Origin: an uncultured Kordiimonas sp. | GTDB lineage: Bacteria > Pseudomonadota > Alphaproteobacteria > Sphingomonadales > Kordiimonadaceae | Reading direction: 5' to 3' | Length of the DNA stretch: 64,000 nt | Assembly: GCA_947503575.1 (NCBI GenBank) | Contig: CANNDZ010000001.1 | Coordinates: 1,922,001 to 1,986,000, forward strand | Part shown: piece by piece, positions 16,231-26,634 of the stretch | Layout of the letters: each line of letters starts with the position of its first letter | How positions within the stretch are numbered: the first letter of the stretch is position 1 | The notes under the pieces: generated by a model | The model's database searches: none | What the model saw: the letters and a program-made list of their open reading frames with translations, nothing else | What the model was told of the DNA's origin: nothing | Translations under genes and position numbers: made by a program

Positions 16231-19140
16231 TTATTGTTCGTGGATCAGCTTTACAAAGAGTTTGTGACACGCAGTTTGTACACTGCGAAGGCTATGTTGA
16301 AGGGAATTAAATGACCCATGTGAGGTTAGTGAACATAGTGTTTCCCTTAGGCCAGCAGGGATTGCCTGGGCAGATTTTGGAATTGCTTCAAGGCAAAGCC
16401 TTAGCAAGGACTGCACGGTTGATTGCAATTGGTAAGCCTTAAGAAGGGTATGGAAATCATCCTCGTGCAAAACGCCTTTGCGCAATAGAAATGATAAACA
16501 TTCCGGAACATTGGCGGTATAGACGACGTTGATATCTTCTGGTTGTGCCAGTACCAGAAACTGGCAAATAAATTCTATATCTACCAGTCCACCGCGAATG
16601 TGCTTAATATCGAAAACATTCGTGGTCGGGAATTCGCTAGCCAGTTTGTCGCGCATCTGAATGCTGTCTAGCAATAGCTTATTTGGTTCGGGGCGGTTGT
16701 CAAAGGCTTCGCTGATAGCTTTTTCAATGGAGTTGATGGCCTGTGTGGGCGCATGAACAAGGCGTGCACGTGTCAGGGCAAGAAATTCCCAAGTCCAGGC
16801 ACTGGTTCGATAATACTTTTGAAAACTTTGTAGAGACACGGCCAGTGGCCCTTGTGTGCCTGAGGGGCGCAGACGAGTGTCAACATCAAACAGTCGGCCT
16901 TCCGGCGTTAGGGCAGTTATTGCAGTAATAATATGTTGAGCCAGCCTAGTGTAATAAACAGCAGGGGAAAGTGATTTGCTACCGTTGGAGAAGACACCCT
17001 CCGGAACATCTGGGTAGATAAAAACGATGTCGATATCCGATGTGTGCGTGAGTTCACATCCCCCATATTTCCCTAGTGCAAGGATGGCTATACCGTTCTC
17101 GGCGCCGTCAAACTGTCCGTGTTTTGCGGCGAAGTCCTGTTCTATTACCGGCATTAATGCTTCCAGAATAACGTCGGCTGTGTTGGATAAGGCAAGGCTG
17201 ACTTCGGCGGGCTCGGCGATACCCTCCAGCATCTGTACACCGCACCGAAATTTAGTTTCTGCAAAAAATCGCCTCACATAATCAAGCGCATCCTGATAGT
17301 CCCTGGCGGTTGATAGCCGGGTTTGCAGTTCCATCCTCAAAACGCTCTTGTCTTCAACGGGCTCAAAAAATTGATTATCCAGCACGGCATCCCAAAGCGC
17401 AGGTGTTTTTGCAAGTATAGCTGAGAGGGCCGGGGCAAGACCAATAATCCGAGCTAACAAACCTAATAACGATGGGTTGGCCTGCAACAGAGAGAAGAAC
17501 TGAACCCCGGCAGGTAATTGCGCCAGAAAGGTATCAAGCCTTTTCAAGGCAGCGTCAGGGGAGCTCGATAACGCAAATGAAGGCAGCAGTTGCGGCAAGC
17601 ATTGTGTCAAAAGGCTTCTCGCTCTGCTCGCTCGAAGGCTCCGGTAGCGACCATATTGCCATGCCGATATTAGGTTCAGCGCTCCCTCGGGGTCGTCAAA
17701 GCCAGCATCGTTTAGCCAGACCCGCAGTCTAGCCTTCGATGAAAAGTCAACAGTGCTTTCATTTTCTGGAAGTAGAGCATCATAATGCGTGTTAACTGTG
17801 CGCGTGTGATGCACCAGATCTGCCTCAAAATCGGCAGGTGAACGGTAGCCTAAAAAGCACGTTAAACGCTTAATGTTATCACTATTCTCGGGAATTGAAT
17901 GGCATTGTTCGTCATTGGTCATTTGAATTCTATGTTCAACGGTTCGCAGGAAACCATATGCTGCGCTCAGCTTATCGACAGTCTTATCCGGTAATAACTC
18001 TAATGCCTTGAGTTCATTTAAGGCTTGGAGTGTGCTGCGGCAGCGTAAACTTGGGTTGCGGCCCCCAAACAAGAGCTGGTTGATTTGAGCATAAAATTCA
18101 ATTTCTCTGATACCCCCTAAACCCAGTTTAACATCAAATCCGGCAAAATCTGCGTCGAGAACTCCATAGTGCCGATTAATCTGGTTTTTGATGGCTGCGA
18201 TATCGCGTAATACTTCAAAATCCATGTTGCGGCGCCAAACCCAACTCGATAGCTCATCAAGATAAGCATCTGCCTTGCGTTGATCTCCGGCTGCAAACGC
18301 AGCTTTAATCATGGCTGAACGTTCCCAATTCGCGGCGATGCTTTGATAGTAGCCAACTGCAGCGCCGACAGACAGTGCTACTGGCGTTGCGCCAGGGTCT
18401 GGCCTAAGCCTTAGGTCGACGCGGAACACGTATCCGTCCATCGTACGCTGGTCAATGTATCGCACAACATCTTGTGTCAGCTTGATAAAACAATCTGAAA
18501 CAGACTTTCTGCCCGAGTATTCAACGGTTTCAGGGTCATAGAGAGCTATCAAGTCAATATCGGATGAATAATTTAGCTCATTTGCCCCCATTTTACCCAG
18601 GCCAAGTATAAAATATCCGCAGTCTTTGTTATGCCCTGTGCTAAGTGCTGATGATGGATCCGTATCCTCGGGCCAGGGCAAGTCACGCGCCAGCATTCGC
18701 GCGCGAAGGGCTTTTGCAACTGCCAATTCAAGGCATAGTGTAGCAAATCTGCTTAGCGCTTTGGTGACCTCTTCGAGGGACCAAATGCTGCTGATATCGG
18801 CGATGGCGACTAACAGCGCTATAAGGTTTTTTTGACGGCGCAAAAAAGCCATGAAATCGGCTTCGGACTCCCGGCTATCTCTTGGCGCGCTCAGTTTAGC
18901 AACGATTTTTTCAAAACAGCTATCTGGAGGCTGTGTGAGAAATTCGATCGCTTGCACCGGATATCTTAAGAAAAGCGCTGCAAGAAAGGGGCTGTTACTG
19001 GATATCGCATGTGCTCGTTCCAGATCGGGTGCCTGCAGGCTTGAACTCCCAGCAGAACCCAACAGGCAGCTTAACACCTCGTCAGCTTTCTCACGGTTGT
19101 AGACTAATGGGAGCCTGTTTTTTGTGACGGGTGAGGACAA
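16231..19140 (-). CDS. glnE: Bifunctional glutamine synthetase adenylyltransferase/deadenylase
   Basis: Controls glutamine synthetase by adding or removing AMP in response to PII and glutamine. The 969 residues hold two nucleotidyltransferase domains. The N-terminal deadenylase has LGKMGANELNYSSDIDLIAL at about 181-200. The C-terminal adenylylase has ALGKYGGCELTHTSDIDIVF at about 680-700. Each has its own glnE-type helical domain. The start is TTG at 19140 with CGGAGCG eight bases upstream; no better ATG is near. Both catalytic DxD motifs are intact. No glnA or glnB is encoded in the window. Confidence 0.97.
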   Translation of the reverse strand: MSSPVTKNRLPLVYNREKADEVLSCLLGSAGSSSLQAPDLERAHAISSNSPFLAALFLRYPVQAIEFLTQPPDSCFEKIVAKLSAPRDSRESEADFMAFLRRQKNLIALLVAIADISSIWSLEEVTKALSRFATLCLELAVAKALRARMLARDLPWPEDTDPSSALSTGHNKDCGYFILGLGKMGANELNYSSDIDLIALYDPETVEYSGRKSVSDCFIKLTQDVVRYIDQRTMDGYVFRVDLRLRPDPGATPVALSVGAAVGYYQSIAANWERSAMIKAAFAAGDQRKADAYLDELSSWVWRRNMDFEVLRDIAAIKNQINRHYGVLDADFAGFDVKLGLGGIREIEFYAQINQLLFGGRNPSLRCRSTLQALNELKALELLPDKTVDKLSAAYGFLRTVEHRIQMTNDEQCHSIPENSDNIKRLTCFLGYRSPADFEADLVHHTRTVNTHYDALLPENESTVDFSSKARLRVWLNDAGFDDPEGALNLISAWQYGRYRSLRASRARSLLTQCLPQLLPSFALSSSPDAALKRLDTFLAQLPAGVQFFSLLQANPSLLGLLARIIGLAPALSAILAKTPALWDAVLDNQFFEPVEDKSVLRMELQTRLSTARDYQDALDYVRRFFAETKFRCGVQMLEGIAEPAEVSLALSNTADVILEALMPVIEQDFAAKHGQFDGAENGIAILALGKYGGCELTHTSDIDIVFIYPDVPEGVFSNGSKSLSPAVYYTRLAQHIITAITALTPEGRLFDVDTRLRPSGTQGPLAVSLQSFQKYYRTSAWTWEFLALTRARLVHAPTQAINSIEKAISEAFDNRPEPNKLLLDSIQMRDKLASEFPTTNVFDIKHIRGGLVDIEFICQFLVLAQPEDINVVYTANVPECLSFLLRKGVLHEDDFHTLLKAYQLQSTVQSLLRLCLEAIPKSAQAIPAGLRETLCSLTSHGSFNSLQHSLRSVQTACHKLFVKLIHEQ

Positions 19141-19363
19141 GAAAGGCGCTCCGATTTAGGCGAAAAATGTCGTCGCTAGTTTCGTTACTTTTGTCGGGAA
19201 ATCAAGTGACTGCCTTAATTTGGAGCGTTTTTGGTAGCAATAGCAGCCTTGTGTCTGGACGTAATGTTGGTGACATGCTTTAACCAAATTAGTTAATGGT
19301 CGGTATTTTACAGCGACGTTTAGCAATAAGCGCTTGAGATGCGACCTTTGCTGCCAGAAGGTA

Positions 19364-22300
19364 ATGCAGTTGAGAAAAATTGGTGGCGCGATAGTTTCAA
19401 TCAGTCTGTGGCTTGTTACGGCGACAGTTCTGCTAACTTGCGTATTGTTTGGGCGTTTGTTCTTGGCTCCAATCGATGTTGGATTTGCCAAAGAGCAAAT
19501 CATTAGTCAAACCGATGCTATTCTTCCCGGTTGGACGACAAATTTTTCATCTGCAACGATCGGGTGGGACTGGCGTGATGTTCGTCCATGGGTGGTAATT
19601 CAAGACATTCAATTGATAGACCGCAGAAATCGGTTAACCGCAACTTTGCCAAGGGCAGAAATAGGCCTAGGCTTTGACGGCATACTCTCTGGTTTAGGCG
19701 TTTCCACTGTCAATATTGATAATGCTGCTATTCGGGTGACTGACCTTGGTGGTTTCAGTGATGCAACAGACGATAGCCTATTTGATGAATTATTTAATGA
19801 AAGTGGTATTCCAAAACCAGAGATATTTGTTCCTCTTACAGAGGCATTTAACCGTTTCACTCTTCGCCTATTGGACAACATCCCGACCATACGCCGGGTC
19901 GGCTTTTCAAGGCTCTCGGTAGATATATATCGAGGCGAAAACCTCTCAGAAACACAAATTGCTGTATCGACGTTTGATCTGCGACAGACCGGAGCGGACT
20001 TGACGCTTGCGGCACAATTTGAAGCCGCGATCGGGGGCAACCCTGTTTCTACGAGGCTGGCCGGGCGTGCCAATCCCTCTCGCGGTGATCTGTCCATTCT
20101 CCTGGCCATAAGCGATTTCTACCCATCCTCCTTGCCGACAGATGCGGGTATTCCTGTTGCTTTTGAGTATCTCAACCTACCGATAAATCTAAACCTGGAG
20201 TTGGACCTTGATGCGTCAACGGGCCTCCAGTCTGCAGGCATCAATGCTGAACTGGGTGAAGGCGAAATATATGACAGTGATGTCTTTCCCAAACCCGCTA
20301 GGGTAACTTCTGGCGTTGTTGGAGCCACTTTTAATGTCAGCGAAAACATACTGGTTGTTGATAGCATTGACCTAAATCTTGAGGAGCAAAGAATTGTCGG
20401 GGAGGGGCTCGTTTACTGGCATCGAACCAGTTCAACGCCGGGATTGCAATTCGAGCTTAGAACAACCAATTTGCCAGTGATAAAGGCCCTAGATTATTGG
20501 CCAATAGCCCGGCACCCGGATGGGCGGGAGCGCGGGGCGAGGGCTTGGATTGACCAACATATGATGGCCGGTAGTGCCAGCGACGCAGTGTTCCGGTTAG
20601 ATGTGGCTCCATCTGGAGTGGGGGCATTTGCCGAGGAAAGTGAGTATCAACTGGAGTTTGATTTTGAAGGGCTTGATAGTCTTTTCATGCAGACTATGCC
20701 GCCCATCACGGATGCATCAGGGTCTGCCCTGCTGACAAAGACCAAATTGGATATCGCGGTAGACTCAGGTCAGCTTGTTGGTATGCCGATTAAGGGTAGC
20801 AAAATTGCCTTAAGTAATATCCATGTCCGAGATGAAGGTGTCGGGCGCTTCGAGATATTTGCGCGCGGCGACGTTAAAACGTTAGTTGAATTAGTAAACA
20901 ACCCTCCGCTGTTGGTAGCCGATAAGGCCAATCTGGATATTGAGCGTTTAGGAGGTTCAGCAGTTGTCAGAGCAATTGTGAATGCACCATTGGTGAAAGA
21001 AGCCGAGCCTGGCAGCATAACCTATGATGTCACGGCACAGGTTTCCGACGCACGAGTAGCTGACCTTCTGGACGGGGAGGGACTGGACGGTGCACAGTTG
21101 TCCCTTAAAGTTAGCCAGGATGCATTGAGCGCGGCCGGTTCAGGTTTTTTGAATGGTGTTCCTGTCAACTTGCGCTGGGAGGAAGACTTTGAAGCCGGAC
21201 GTCGTGACAGCAATGCAGAGACCACGCTTCTGGTTCTGAACGGTGAACTTGATGCTATCGACTTGAAAGCTTTGGGTATTGACGTTCAGGATTTTTTGCA
21301 TGGAGAGGCACAAGCAGAGGCGTCTTTTCAGGGGCGTAACCTGGAATTCACGCGAGGAACCTTTGCGGCAGATGTAAGCACAGCGGTGCTTGAGATACCC
21401 CAGCTTGCATGGTCGAAACCAATTGGCGCGCCTGCAACCATTAATGGAGGCATTGTTTTTACAGACAAAGGATCAACGCTTGCACCGCTGCTGGTTCAAG
21501 GGGAAGACATAGACTTGCTTGCCAGCATGGAATTCGGGCCAAAAGATAGCAGCATTTTTACTGCAGAGCTGCAGGCGCGGAGGATCGGTCGTAACCAGTT
21601 TATGGCGCAGTTGCGCCAGGGTGGGAGTGGACCCCTTAAAGTATCGGCGACGGCAAAGACGTTTGATCTGGGCGCATACCTCGGCCAGGTCTCAGACAAT
21701 GCGATTGCAGCAGAACATGATTTGGCACCTGCCGAAGAGCCAGCATCCTTTGACTTAAACCTGACGGCAGAAGCAATATTGCTGGAGAATGGGGAACGCT
21801 GGGATAACGCAGGGGTGGAGTTGGCCTTCCGCAATGGTGAACCTGAATTCCTGACCATTAATGCAACTTCAGGGGCTGGCGCTTTACCGGTTGCGATTTC
21901 AATTTTAAATCAACCGGATGCTCGCACGGGCCGCCGACCACTTAAAGCTGCCTCTCCCGATGGAGGCCAGGTATTGAGAGGGTTGGGGTTGTTTTCGCAC
22001 GTGAAAGGGGGGGTGCTTGAGCTGAACGCCAGCACTAAAGGGTGGAACGATAACTGGCTTGTCGTAGGCAACTTAAATGTTAAGGACTCAACTCTCGTGC
22101 CAACAGCTTCGCTCCCTGGCAGTGTCACAGAGGGTACTGTTTCTGGTTTAGATGACTATCTCGGCGACGGAGATTTGAAACTTGATGTTTTGAAAGTCCC
22201 CTTCAAATATGAAAACCAAATTGTTGAATTCAGCGGCTTAAAAGCCAATGGTCCTACGCTTGGGCTCACCATGGAGGGGGAGATTGCCACATCTCAGGGG

Positions 22301-22609
22301 TTGATCAACGTAAACGGTGTGGTGGTTCCCGCATATGGTATTAACTCCCTGCTCGGAAACATACCCTTGGTTGGGGGCTTGTTTTCCGGCGGCGACGGCA
22401 AGGGATTGTTTGGCGTTGCCTACCGCGTAAAGGGAACAACGTCGGAACCTGACGTTAAAGTAAACACCCTCTCTGGTCTGGCACCAGGGTTCTTGCGACT
22501 GCTATTTGAAGGACGTAAAGGGCGTGTTGCTGATGTTGAGGTACCAAAAGGTGCTGCTAAGCCGAAACTGGAAGAAGATCCGATCAGTCCTACCGATGAT
22601 GGCGGGTAA
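19364..22609 (+). CDS. AsmA/YhdP-like envelope protein (DUF3971)
   Basis: A 1081-residue envelope protein with one N-terminal membrane helix (IGGAIVSISLWLVTATVLLTCVLF). The long periplasmic part is beta-rich with repeated strand patterns, and a C-terminal AsmA-like region (NSLLGNIPLVGGLFSGGDGKGLFGVAYRVKG) is typical of the YhdP/TamB group, which bridges the inner and outer membranes for phospholipid traffic. ATG at 19364 has AGAAGG before it; the open frame extends 30 bases upstream to a TTG that I reject. It is divergent from glnE, as in several alphaproteobacteria. The role in lipid transport is inferred from family only. Confidence 0.85.
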   Translation: MQLRKIGGAIVSISLWLVTATVLLTCVLFGRLFLAPIDVGFAKEQIISQTDAILPGWTTNFSSATIGWDWRDVRPWVVIQDIQLIDRRNRLTATLPRAEIGLGFDGILSGLGVSTVNIDNAAIRVTDLGGFSDATDDSLFDELFNESGIPKPEIFVPLTEAFNRFTLRLLDNIPTIRRVGFSRLSVDIYRGENLSETQIAVSTFDLRQTGADLTLAAQFEAAIGGNPVSTRLAGRANPSRGDLSILLAISDFYPSSLPTDAGIPVAFEYLNLPINLNLELDLDASTGLQSAGINAELGEGEIYDSDVFPKPARVTSGVVGATFNVSENILVVDSIDLNLEEQRIVGEGLVYWHRTSSTPGLQFELRTTNLPVIKALDYWPIARHPDGRERGARAWIDQHMMAGSASDAVFRLDVAPSGVGAFAEESEYQLEFDFEGLDSLFMQTMPPITDASGSALLTKTKLDIAVDSGQLVGMPIKGSKIALSNIHVRDEGVGRFEIFARGDVKTLVELVNNPPLLVADKANLDIERLGGSAVVRAIVNAPLVKEAEPGSITYDVTAQVSDARVADLLDGEGLDGAQLSLKVSQDALSAAGSGFLNGVPVNLRWEEDFEAGRRDSNAETTLLVLNGELDAIDLKALGIDVQDFLHGEAQAEASFQGRNLEFTRGTFAADVSTAVLEIPQLAWSKPIGAPATINGGIVFTDKGSTLAPLLVQGEDIDLLASMEFGPKDSSIFTAELQARRIGRNQFMAQLRQGGSGPLKVSATAKTFDLGAYLGQVSDNAIAAEHDLAPAEEPASFDLNLTAEAILLENGERWDNAGVELAFRNGEPEFLTINATSGAGALPVAISILNQPDARTGRRPLKAASPDGGQVLRGLGLFSHVKGGVLELNASTKGWNDNWLVVGNLNVKDSTLVPTASLPGSVTEGTVSGLDDYLGDGDLKLDVLKVPFKYENQIVEFSGLKANGPTLGLTMEGEIATSQGLINVNGVVVPAYGINSLLGNIPLVGGLFSGGDGKGLFGVAYRVKGTTSEPDVKVNTLSGLAPGFLRLLFEGRKGRVADVEVPKGAAKPKLEEDPISPTDDGG

Positions 22610-22642
22610 GGCTTGCGGTAAGTTGATCTCAACAAGCACCTG

Positions 22643-23437
22643 TTATTGTGTCGCGGCCTTTTTAACAAAAGCAACAACGCGCGCAGGGGCACCTGACCCC
22701 TCGCCAATCTTCATGGGCGCAGCAAGTATCCAGGCTCCAGTCTCGGGCAATGACCTTAGATTGGTAAGGTTTTCCAGAGCCGGAATATTGGCTCCTGCTA
22801 TTACGACGTGAACAGCGAAATCTTTGGATTTCCCATAGTCAATAGACGCAGTATCAATACCAATCATCGAAACTTTACGGTCCACAAGCATTTTTGCAGC
22901 CTCAGCACCAAATCCCGGAAAGCTCAAATTGCTGGCGTCACCAGGCGTATCGTCACCCAGGTAGGCTTTTGCGTCTGGCCAATGCTCAGACCATTGGGTA
23001 CGAACAACGACAGCAGTTCCTGGCATTATGCGGCCATAGTGTTTTTCAAAAACTTCGATATCAGTTGGCGCAAGACGGTAATCTCTGTTGGCTGACGCTT
23101 TTTCCGATACATCAAGAACAACTAAGGGGGCATACAAATCGCTCATGGGCAGTTTATCGACTGTCTTTGCCCCTTCAGAGAAATGGATGGGTGCATCCAG
23201 GTGTGTGCCGCCGTGTTCTGGTGTTGCAAAAGTGTATGCTGAATAAAAGTAGCCATTGCCAGATGGGCCATATGACAATTCATTGTGTTCAAAGGCTATG
23301 GGCGATGTTGGCCAAAATAGGGTGGAACTATCGTAGGTATGACTAAGGTCAACAGGTGTAACTTGATCAAGCCGGGGTGTTTCCTGGACTTCAGCAGCCC
23401 CTTGCAAAACGAACGCTACCAATAATTCTGTCAGCAT
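22643..23437 (-). CDS. Exported cyclase-family hydrolase (kynurenine formamidase-like)
   Basis: A 264-residue protein of the metal-dependent cyclase superfamily. The signature HxGTHxDxPxH appears as EHGGTHLDAPIHF near residue 76, after the VDLSHTYDSSTLFWP strand. A short hydrophobic N-terminus (LTELLVAFVLQGAAE) looks like a signal peptide, which would place it in the periplasm, unlike the cytosolic kynurenine formamidase KynB. The substrate is unknown. It lies 56 bases downstream of tyrS on the same strand and converges with the AsmA-like gene. Confidence 0.85.
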   Translation of the reverse strand: MLTELLVAFVLQGAAEVQETPRLDQVTPVDLSHTYDSSTLFWPTSPIAFEHNELSYGPSGNGYFYSAYTFATPEHGGTHLDAPIHFSEGAKTVDKLPMSDLYAPLVVLDVSEKASANRDYRLAPTDIEVFEKHYGRIMPGTAVVVRTQWSEHWPDAKAYLGDDTPGDASNLSFPGFGAEAAKMLVDRKVSMIGIDTASIDYGKSKDFAVHVVIAGANIPALENLTNLRSLPETGAWILAAPMKIGEGSGAPARVVAFVKKAATQ

Positions 23438-23493
23438 TTTTCCTGCTCCCCTTTTGCTGTGAGAAGCAGTCTAGATCTAACGAACCGGGTAAC

Positions 23494-24756
23494 TCAACTG
23501 ATCTTGATGATTGCGTGACGTTTTTTGCCCGCAGACAGCTTTATTTGGCCGTCGGCCAGGTCTTTTTTCCCAACAACCAGTTCGGCACTCTCGACCTTTT
23601 GATCATTTATCTTTGCGCCGCCTTGTTTGATTAAGCGCCGCACATCGCCTTTCGACGCGCCAAGGCTTGCGTCCAAGAATAAGTCCACAATATTCAGTCC
23701 CTCTGCCAGTTGTGCCTCAGGTATCTCGACTGTCGGCAAATCAGATCCAGCACCGCCGCGTTCAAACGTTTCTTTGGCAGTTGCATAGGCATCGGCGGCT
23801 GCAGTCTCGCCCCGGCACATTTTAGTGGCTTCGTTAGCAAGAATAATTTTTGCCTCGTTGATTTCTGAACCTTCGAGGGCGTCAAGTCGGCAAATCTCAT
23901 CAAGAGGTAGTTCAGTGAATAGGCGTAAGAATTTTCCGACATCCGCATCCTGCGTGTTGCGCCAGAACTGCCAGTAATTATAAGCGGGCAGAGAGTCTTC
24001 GTTCAACCACACTGCACCATCTGCGGTTTTGCCCATTTTTTTGCCGTCTGCAGTCGTGATTAGAGGCGTTGTTAGACCGAATAAAGACAGGCCTGCAGCC
24101 CTGCGGCCCAATTCCATACCATTGACGATGTTGCCCCACTGGTCAGAGCCGCCCATCTGAAGTCTACAATCGTAGCGCTTGCCCAACTCCATAAAATCGT
24201 AGGCTTGAAGAATCATGTAATTGAATTCCAGAAACGTGAGTGGCTGCTCGCGATCAAGCCGCAGTTTGACACTATCAAACGTCAGCATCCGGTTGATCGT
24301 GAAATGCGTACCAATCTCCCGCAGGAAATCAATGTATTCCAGTTTATCGAGCCATTCAGCGTTATTGACTAATGCCGCGTCAGTTGGTCCTTCGCCAAAG
24401 GTTAGAAACTGATCAAAAATTGTCCGAATACCCTGCATGTTTTGCGCGATGTCATCATCGGTCAACAGCCTGCGGCTCTCGTCTTTACCGGACGGGTCAC
24501 CGATACGCGTGGTTCCGCCGCCCAGCAAAACAATTGGCTTGTGGCCACATTTTTGTAGCCATCGTAACATCATAATTTGAACCAGACTGCCGACATGCAA
24601 GCTCGTGCCAGTGCAATCGAAACCGATATAGGCAGACAGAGCGCCTTCCTTCTCTGCGGTTGCCATTTTGGCGTCCAATCCTTCAAGATCGGTTACCTGA
24701 TGGATAAATTCGCGTTCGGTAAGGATTTGAAGAAAGTCTGATTTCAAGCTTGTCAT
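23494..24756 (-). CDS. tyrS: Tyrosyl-tRNA synthetase
   Basis: Class I synthetase charging tRNA-Tyr, 420 residues. The HIGH motif appears as LHVGSL in [16 protein letters not shown]. The tyrosine-binding [11 protein letters not shown] and GGSDQWGNI are present, and the KMSKS loop is KKMGKT. A C-terminal S4 RNA-binding domain (about 350-420, [21 protein letters not shown]) completes it. A GTG directly before the ATG is also open. It is divergent from anmK with a 144-base gap. Confidence 0.97.
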   Translation of the reverse strand: MTSLKSDFLQILTEREFIHQVTDLEGLDAKMATAEKEGALSAYIGFDCTGTSLHVGSLVQIMMLRWLQKCGHKPIVLLGGGTTRIGDPSGKDESRRLLTDDDIAQNMQGIRTIFDQFLTFGEGPTDAALVNNAEWLDKLEYIDFLREIGTHFTINRMLTFDSVKLRLDREQPLTFLEFNYMILQAYDFMELGKRYDCRLQMGGSDQWGNIVNGMELGRRAAGLSLFGLTTPLITTADGKKMGKTADGAVWLNEDSLPAYNYWQFWRNTQDADVGKFLRLFTELPLDEICRLDALEGSEINEAKIILANEATKMCRGETAAADAYATAKETFERGGAGSDLPTVEIPEAQLAEGLNIVDLFLDASLGASKGDVRRLIKQGGAKINDQKVESAELVVGKKDLADGQIKLSAGKKRHAIIKIS

Positions 24757-24900
24757 CACAGTATCTGCACGGTTTAAGGTGTTACAAAGAATTGGTTAGC
24801 GGCGTGATGTAGCATGCGTTCGCCCAAAGACAAAGACCGTTTGGCATGCATTAGCTCATATGTGGCCGGACAGTGCGTTACAGCAGTGGAAAGGCGAGGT

Positions 24901-26064
24901 ATGGCAAAGCCAAACAATCCAGACGAGGTTAAGTGCGCGATTGGTTTGATGAGTGGCACATCAATGGACGGCGTGGATGCCGCGCTCGTGTACACAGACG
25001 GCGTGCGCGTAGAGCGACTTGGACCTTCCCTGACTTTACCCTACACGGCAGAGATGCGGGATGCTCTGAAAGAGGCTATTCATATCGCCTCTGCCGCAGC
25101 AATTCCAATTGATACACCCGCCGAGATCAAGTTAATAGAGCAAGAGCTGACAGACTGGCATGCAGAGGCAGTATTCGAGGTTTTATCGATTACGGATCAG
25201 CCCCCCAGCAGCATCGATCTTATTGGATTTCATGGCCAAACAATCAGCCATCGCCCTGAGCGAAACTGGACGTGGCAAATCGGCGATGGTGGCCGTCTCG
25301 CTGGGCAAACGGGTATAAAGGTTATTAATGATTTTCGGTCTGCCGATATGGCGGCTGGCGGTGAAGGTGCTCCGCTGGTGCCGATATATCACGCGGCGAT
25401 GTTCGCGCGGGCGCAGCGCCACAAAACAGTTGCTGTGCTTAACCTTGGTGGTGTGGCGAATGTAACCTGGTTATCGTTTGAAGACGATTGCGATCAGCCG
25501 CGAATGATCGCTTTTGATACAGGGCCTGGTAATGCAGTTCTGGATGATTGGGCGCAAATGCATACCAATCAAACATATGATCAGGACGGTAACCTGTCTG
25601 CACGTGGCATAAGCCACGAAGAAGTTGTTATGGGTATGATGGCGACCAGTTATTTTGATGACGCGCCGCCTAAATCGCTTGATCGCGATGACTTTAATAC
25701 GCAGGCGGTACGGGGTTTGTCAGCCGAAGATGGAGCCGCAACATTAGCGGACTTTATCGTCGAGTCAGTAGTGGCTGCCCAGGGTCATTTCCCGAAACCA
25801 CCTGAAGCTTGGTATGTATGTGGTGGTGGCCGTCATAACGCTACGCTGATGCGTCGTTTGCGTCGTCGGATGCCAGTGCTGGTTGATCCAGTTGAGGTGT
25901 TGGGTATGCGTGGTGACGCGCTGGAAGCCGAAGCATTTGCCTATTTGGCCGTACGGAGCGACCGTGGCTTACCCCTTACCTTTCCTGAGACCACGGGGTG
26001 TGATCAGCCAACGATGGGGGGCGCACAGCATTTGCCGAAAAAGCGTCCGCGGGCATATCGCTAA
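24901..26064 (+). CDS. anmK: Anhydro-N-acetylmuramic acid kinase
   Basis: Phosphorylates and opens anhydroMurNAc recovered from peptidoglycan turnover to give MurNAc-6-phosphate. The 387-residue product begins with the ATP-binding AIGLMSGTSMDGVDAAL; FHGQTISHRP, NLGGVANVTW and FDTGPGNAVLDDW are family signatures. ATG at 24901 has AAGGCGAGG just upstream; the open frame reaches back to 24814 but that part is not conserved. It overlaps the convergent soxR by 4 bases, sharing nested stop codons. Confidence 0.96.
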   Translation: MAKPNNPDEVKCAIGLMSGTSMDGVDAALVYTDGVRVERLGPSLTLPYTAEMRDALKEAIHIASAAAIPIDTPAEIKLIEQELTDWHAEAVFEVLSITDQPPSSIDLIGFHGQTISHRPERNWTWQIGDGGRLAGQTGIKVINDFRSADMAAGGEGAPLVPIYHAAMFARAQRHKTVAVLNLGGVANVTWLSFEDDCDQPRMIAFDTGPGNAVLDDWAQMHTNQTYDQDGNLSARGISHEEVVMGMMATSYFDDAPPKSLDRDDFNTQAVRGLSAEDGAATLADFIVESVVAAQGHFPKPPEAWYVCGGGRHNATLMRRLRRRMPVLVDPVEVLGMRGDALEAEAFAYLAVRSDRGLPLTFPETTGCDQPTMGGAQHLPKKRPRAYR

Positions 26065-26534
26065 CGCATAGCATCATTATTATTCGTAGTCCTCTCACCC
26101 AAAAGATATTGTGGTCCCGCGCCTCGGGCGCTCGCTTTATCATCTGCGTTATAAAGCGCACATTTTTTCAACGATAAACAACCGCAACCAATACAATCGT
26201 CAAGGTTATCGCGCATTCTCGTCAGTTTTTGAATTCGCCCATCCAGTTCGCCGCGAATAGATTTGCTAATTTTGGTCCAGTCAGACTGTGTCGGTGTTCT
26301 CTCGCTGGGCAGTTTTTCAAACACTTCGGCAATATTGCTTAGCGGCAATCCTAGTTGTTGTGCAATCAGAACAAAAGACAGCCTTCGGATATCGGATCGC
26401 AAAAAACGCCGCTGGCCACCGTTGTTACGCATTGGCTTTACTAAGCCTTTTGTTTCATAGAACCGAATAGCAGATATGCTCAAGCCGGTGCGTTCTGCTA
26501 ACTGCCCGATCGGGATCAAATCGTTCATATGCAT
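26061..26534 (-). CDS. soxR: Redox-sensitive MerR-family activator SoxR
   Basis: A 157-residue MerR-family activator. The N-terminal winged HTH (IGQLAERTGLSISAIRFYE) is followed by the dimerisation helix and the [2Fe-2S] cluster motif CIGCGCLSLKKC (Cys114, 117, 119, 125), with the same spacing as E. coli SoxR. Oxidation by superoxide or redox-cycling compounds would switch on the target promoter. It is divergent from a VOC gene across a 100-base gap that holds a SoxR box. No soxS is present, as usual outside enterics. Confidence 0.95.
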   Translation of the reverse strand: MHMNDLIPIGQLAERTGLSISAIRFYETKGLVKPMRNNGGQRRFLRSDIRRLSFVLIAQQLGLPLSNIAEVFEKLPSERTPTQSDWTKISKSIRGELDGRIQKLTRMRDNLDDCIGCGCLSLKKCALYNADDKASARGAGPQYLLGERTTNNNDAMR

Positions 26535-26559
26535 GGTTTTTCTCTACCTAAATTAATGC

Positions 26560-26590
26560 TTGACCTAAAGTTAGGTTTAGGAATTAGAAC
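26560..26590 (+). promoter_or_regulatory. SoxR box within the promoter of the VOC gene
   Basis: The -35 TTGACC (26560-26565) and -10 TAGAAC (26585-26590) are 19 bp apart, the overlong spacer of MerR-type promoters. The 18-base element CCTAAAGTTAGGTTTAGG at 26564-26581 matches the E. coli soxS operator (CCTCAAGTTAACTTGAGG) at 14 of 18 positions. It reads toward the VOC gene, 44 bases before its start, and lies 30 bases upstream of soxR itself. Confidence 0.8.
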
Positions 26591-26634
26591 AGATAAATCA
26601 AGAAAATTTGGAATGACCTACGAAGGAATAAACA

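Noticed and set aside
19275-19300. CtrA-like TTAA pair before the AsmA-like gene
   Set aside because: The two TTAA elements are nine bases apart, not the seven of the CtrA consensus.
24001-24060. KMGKT instead of KMSKS in TyrS as a sign of an inactive enzyme
   Set aside because: KFGKT/KMGKT variants are normal in bacterial TyrS, including E. coli.
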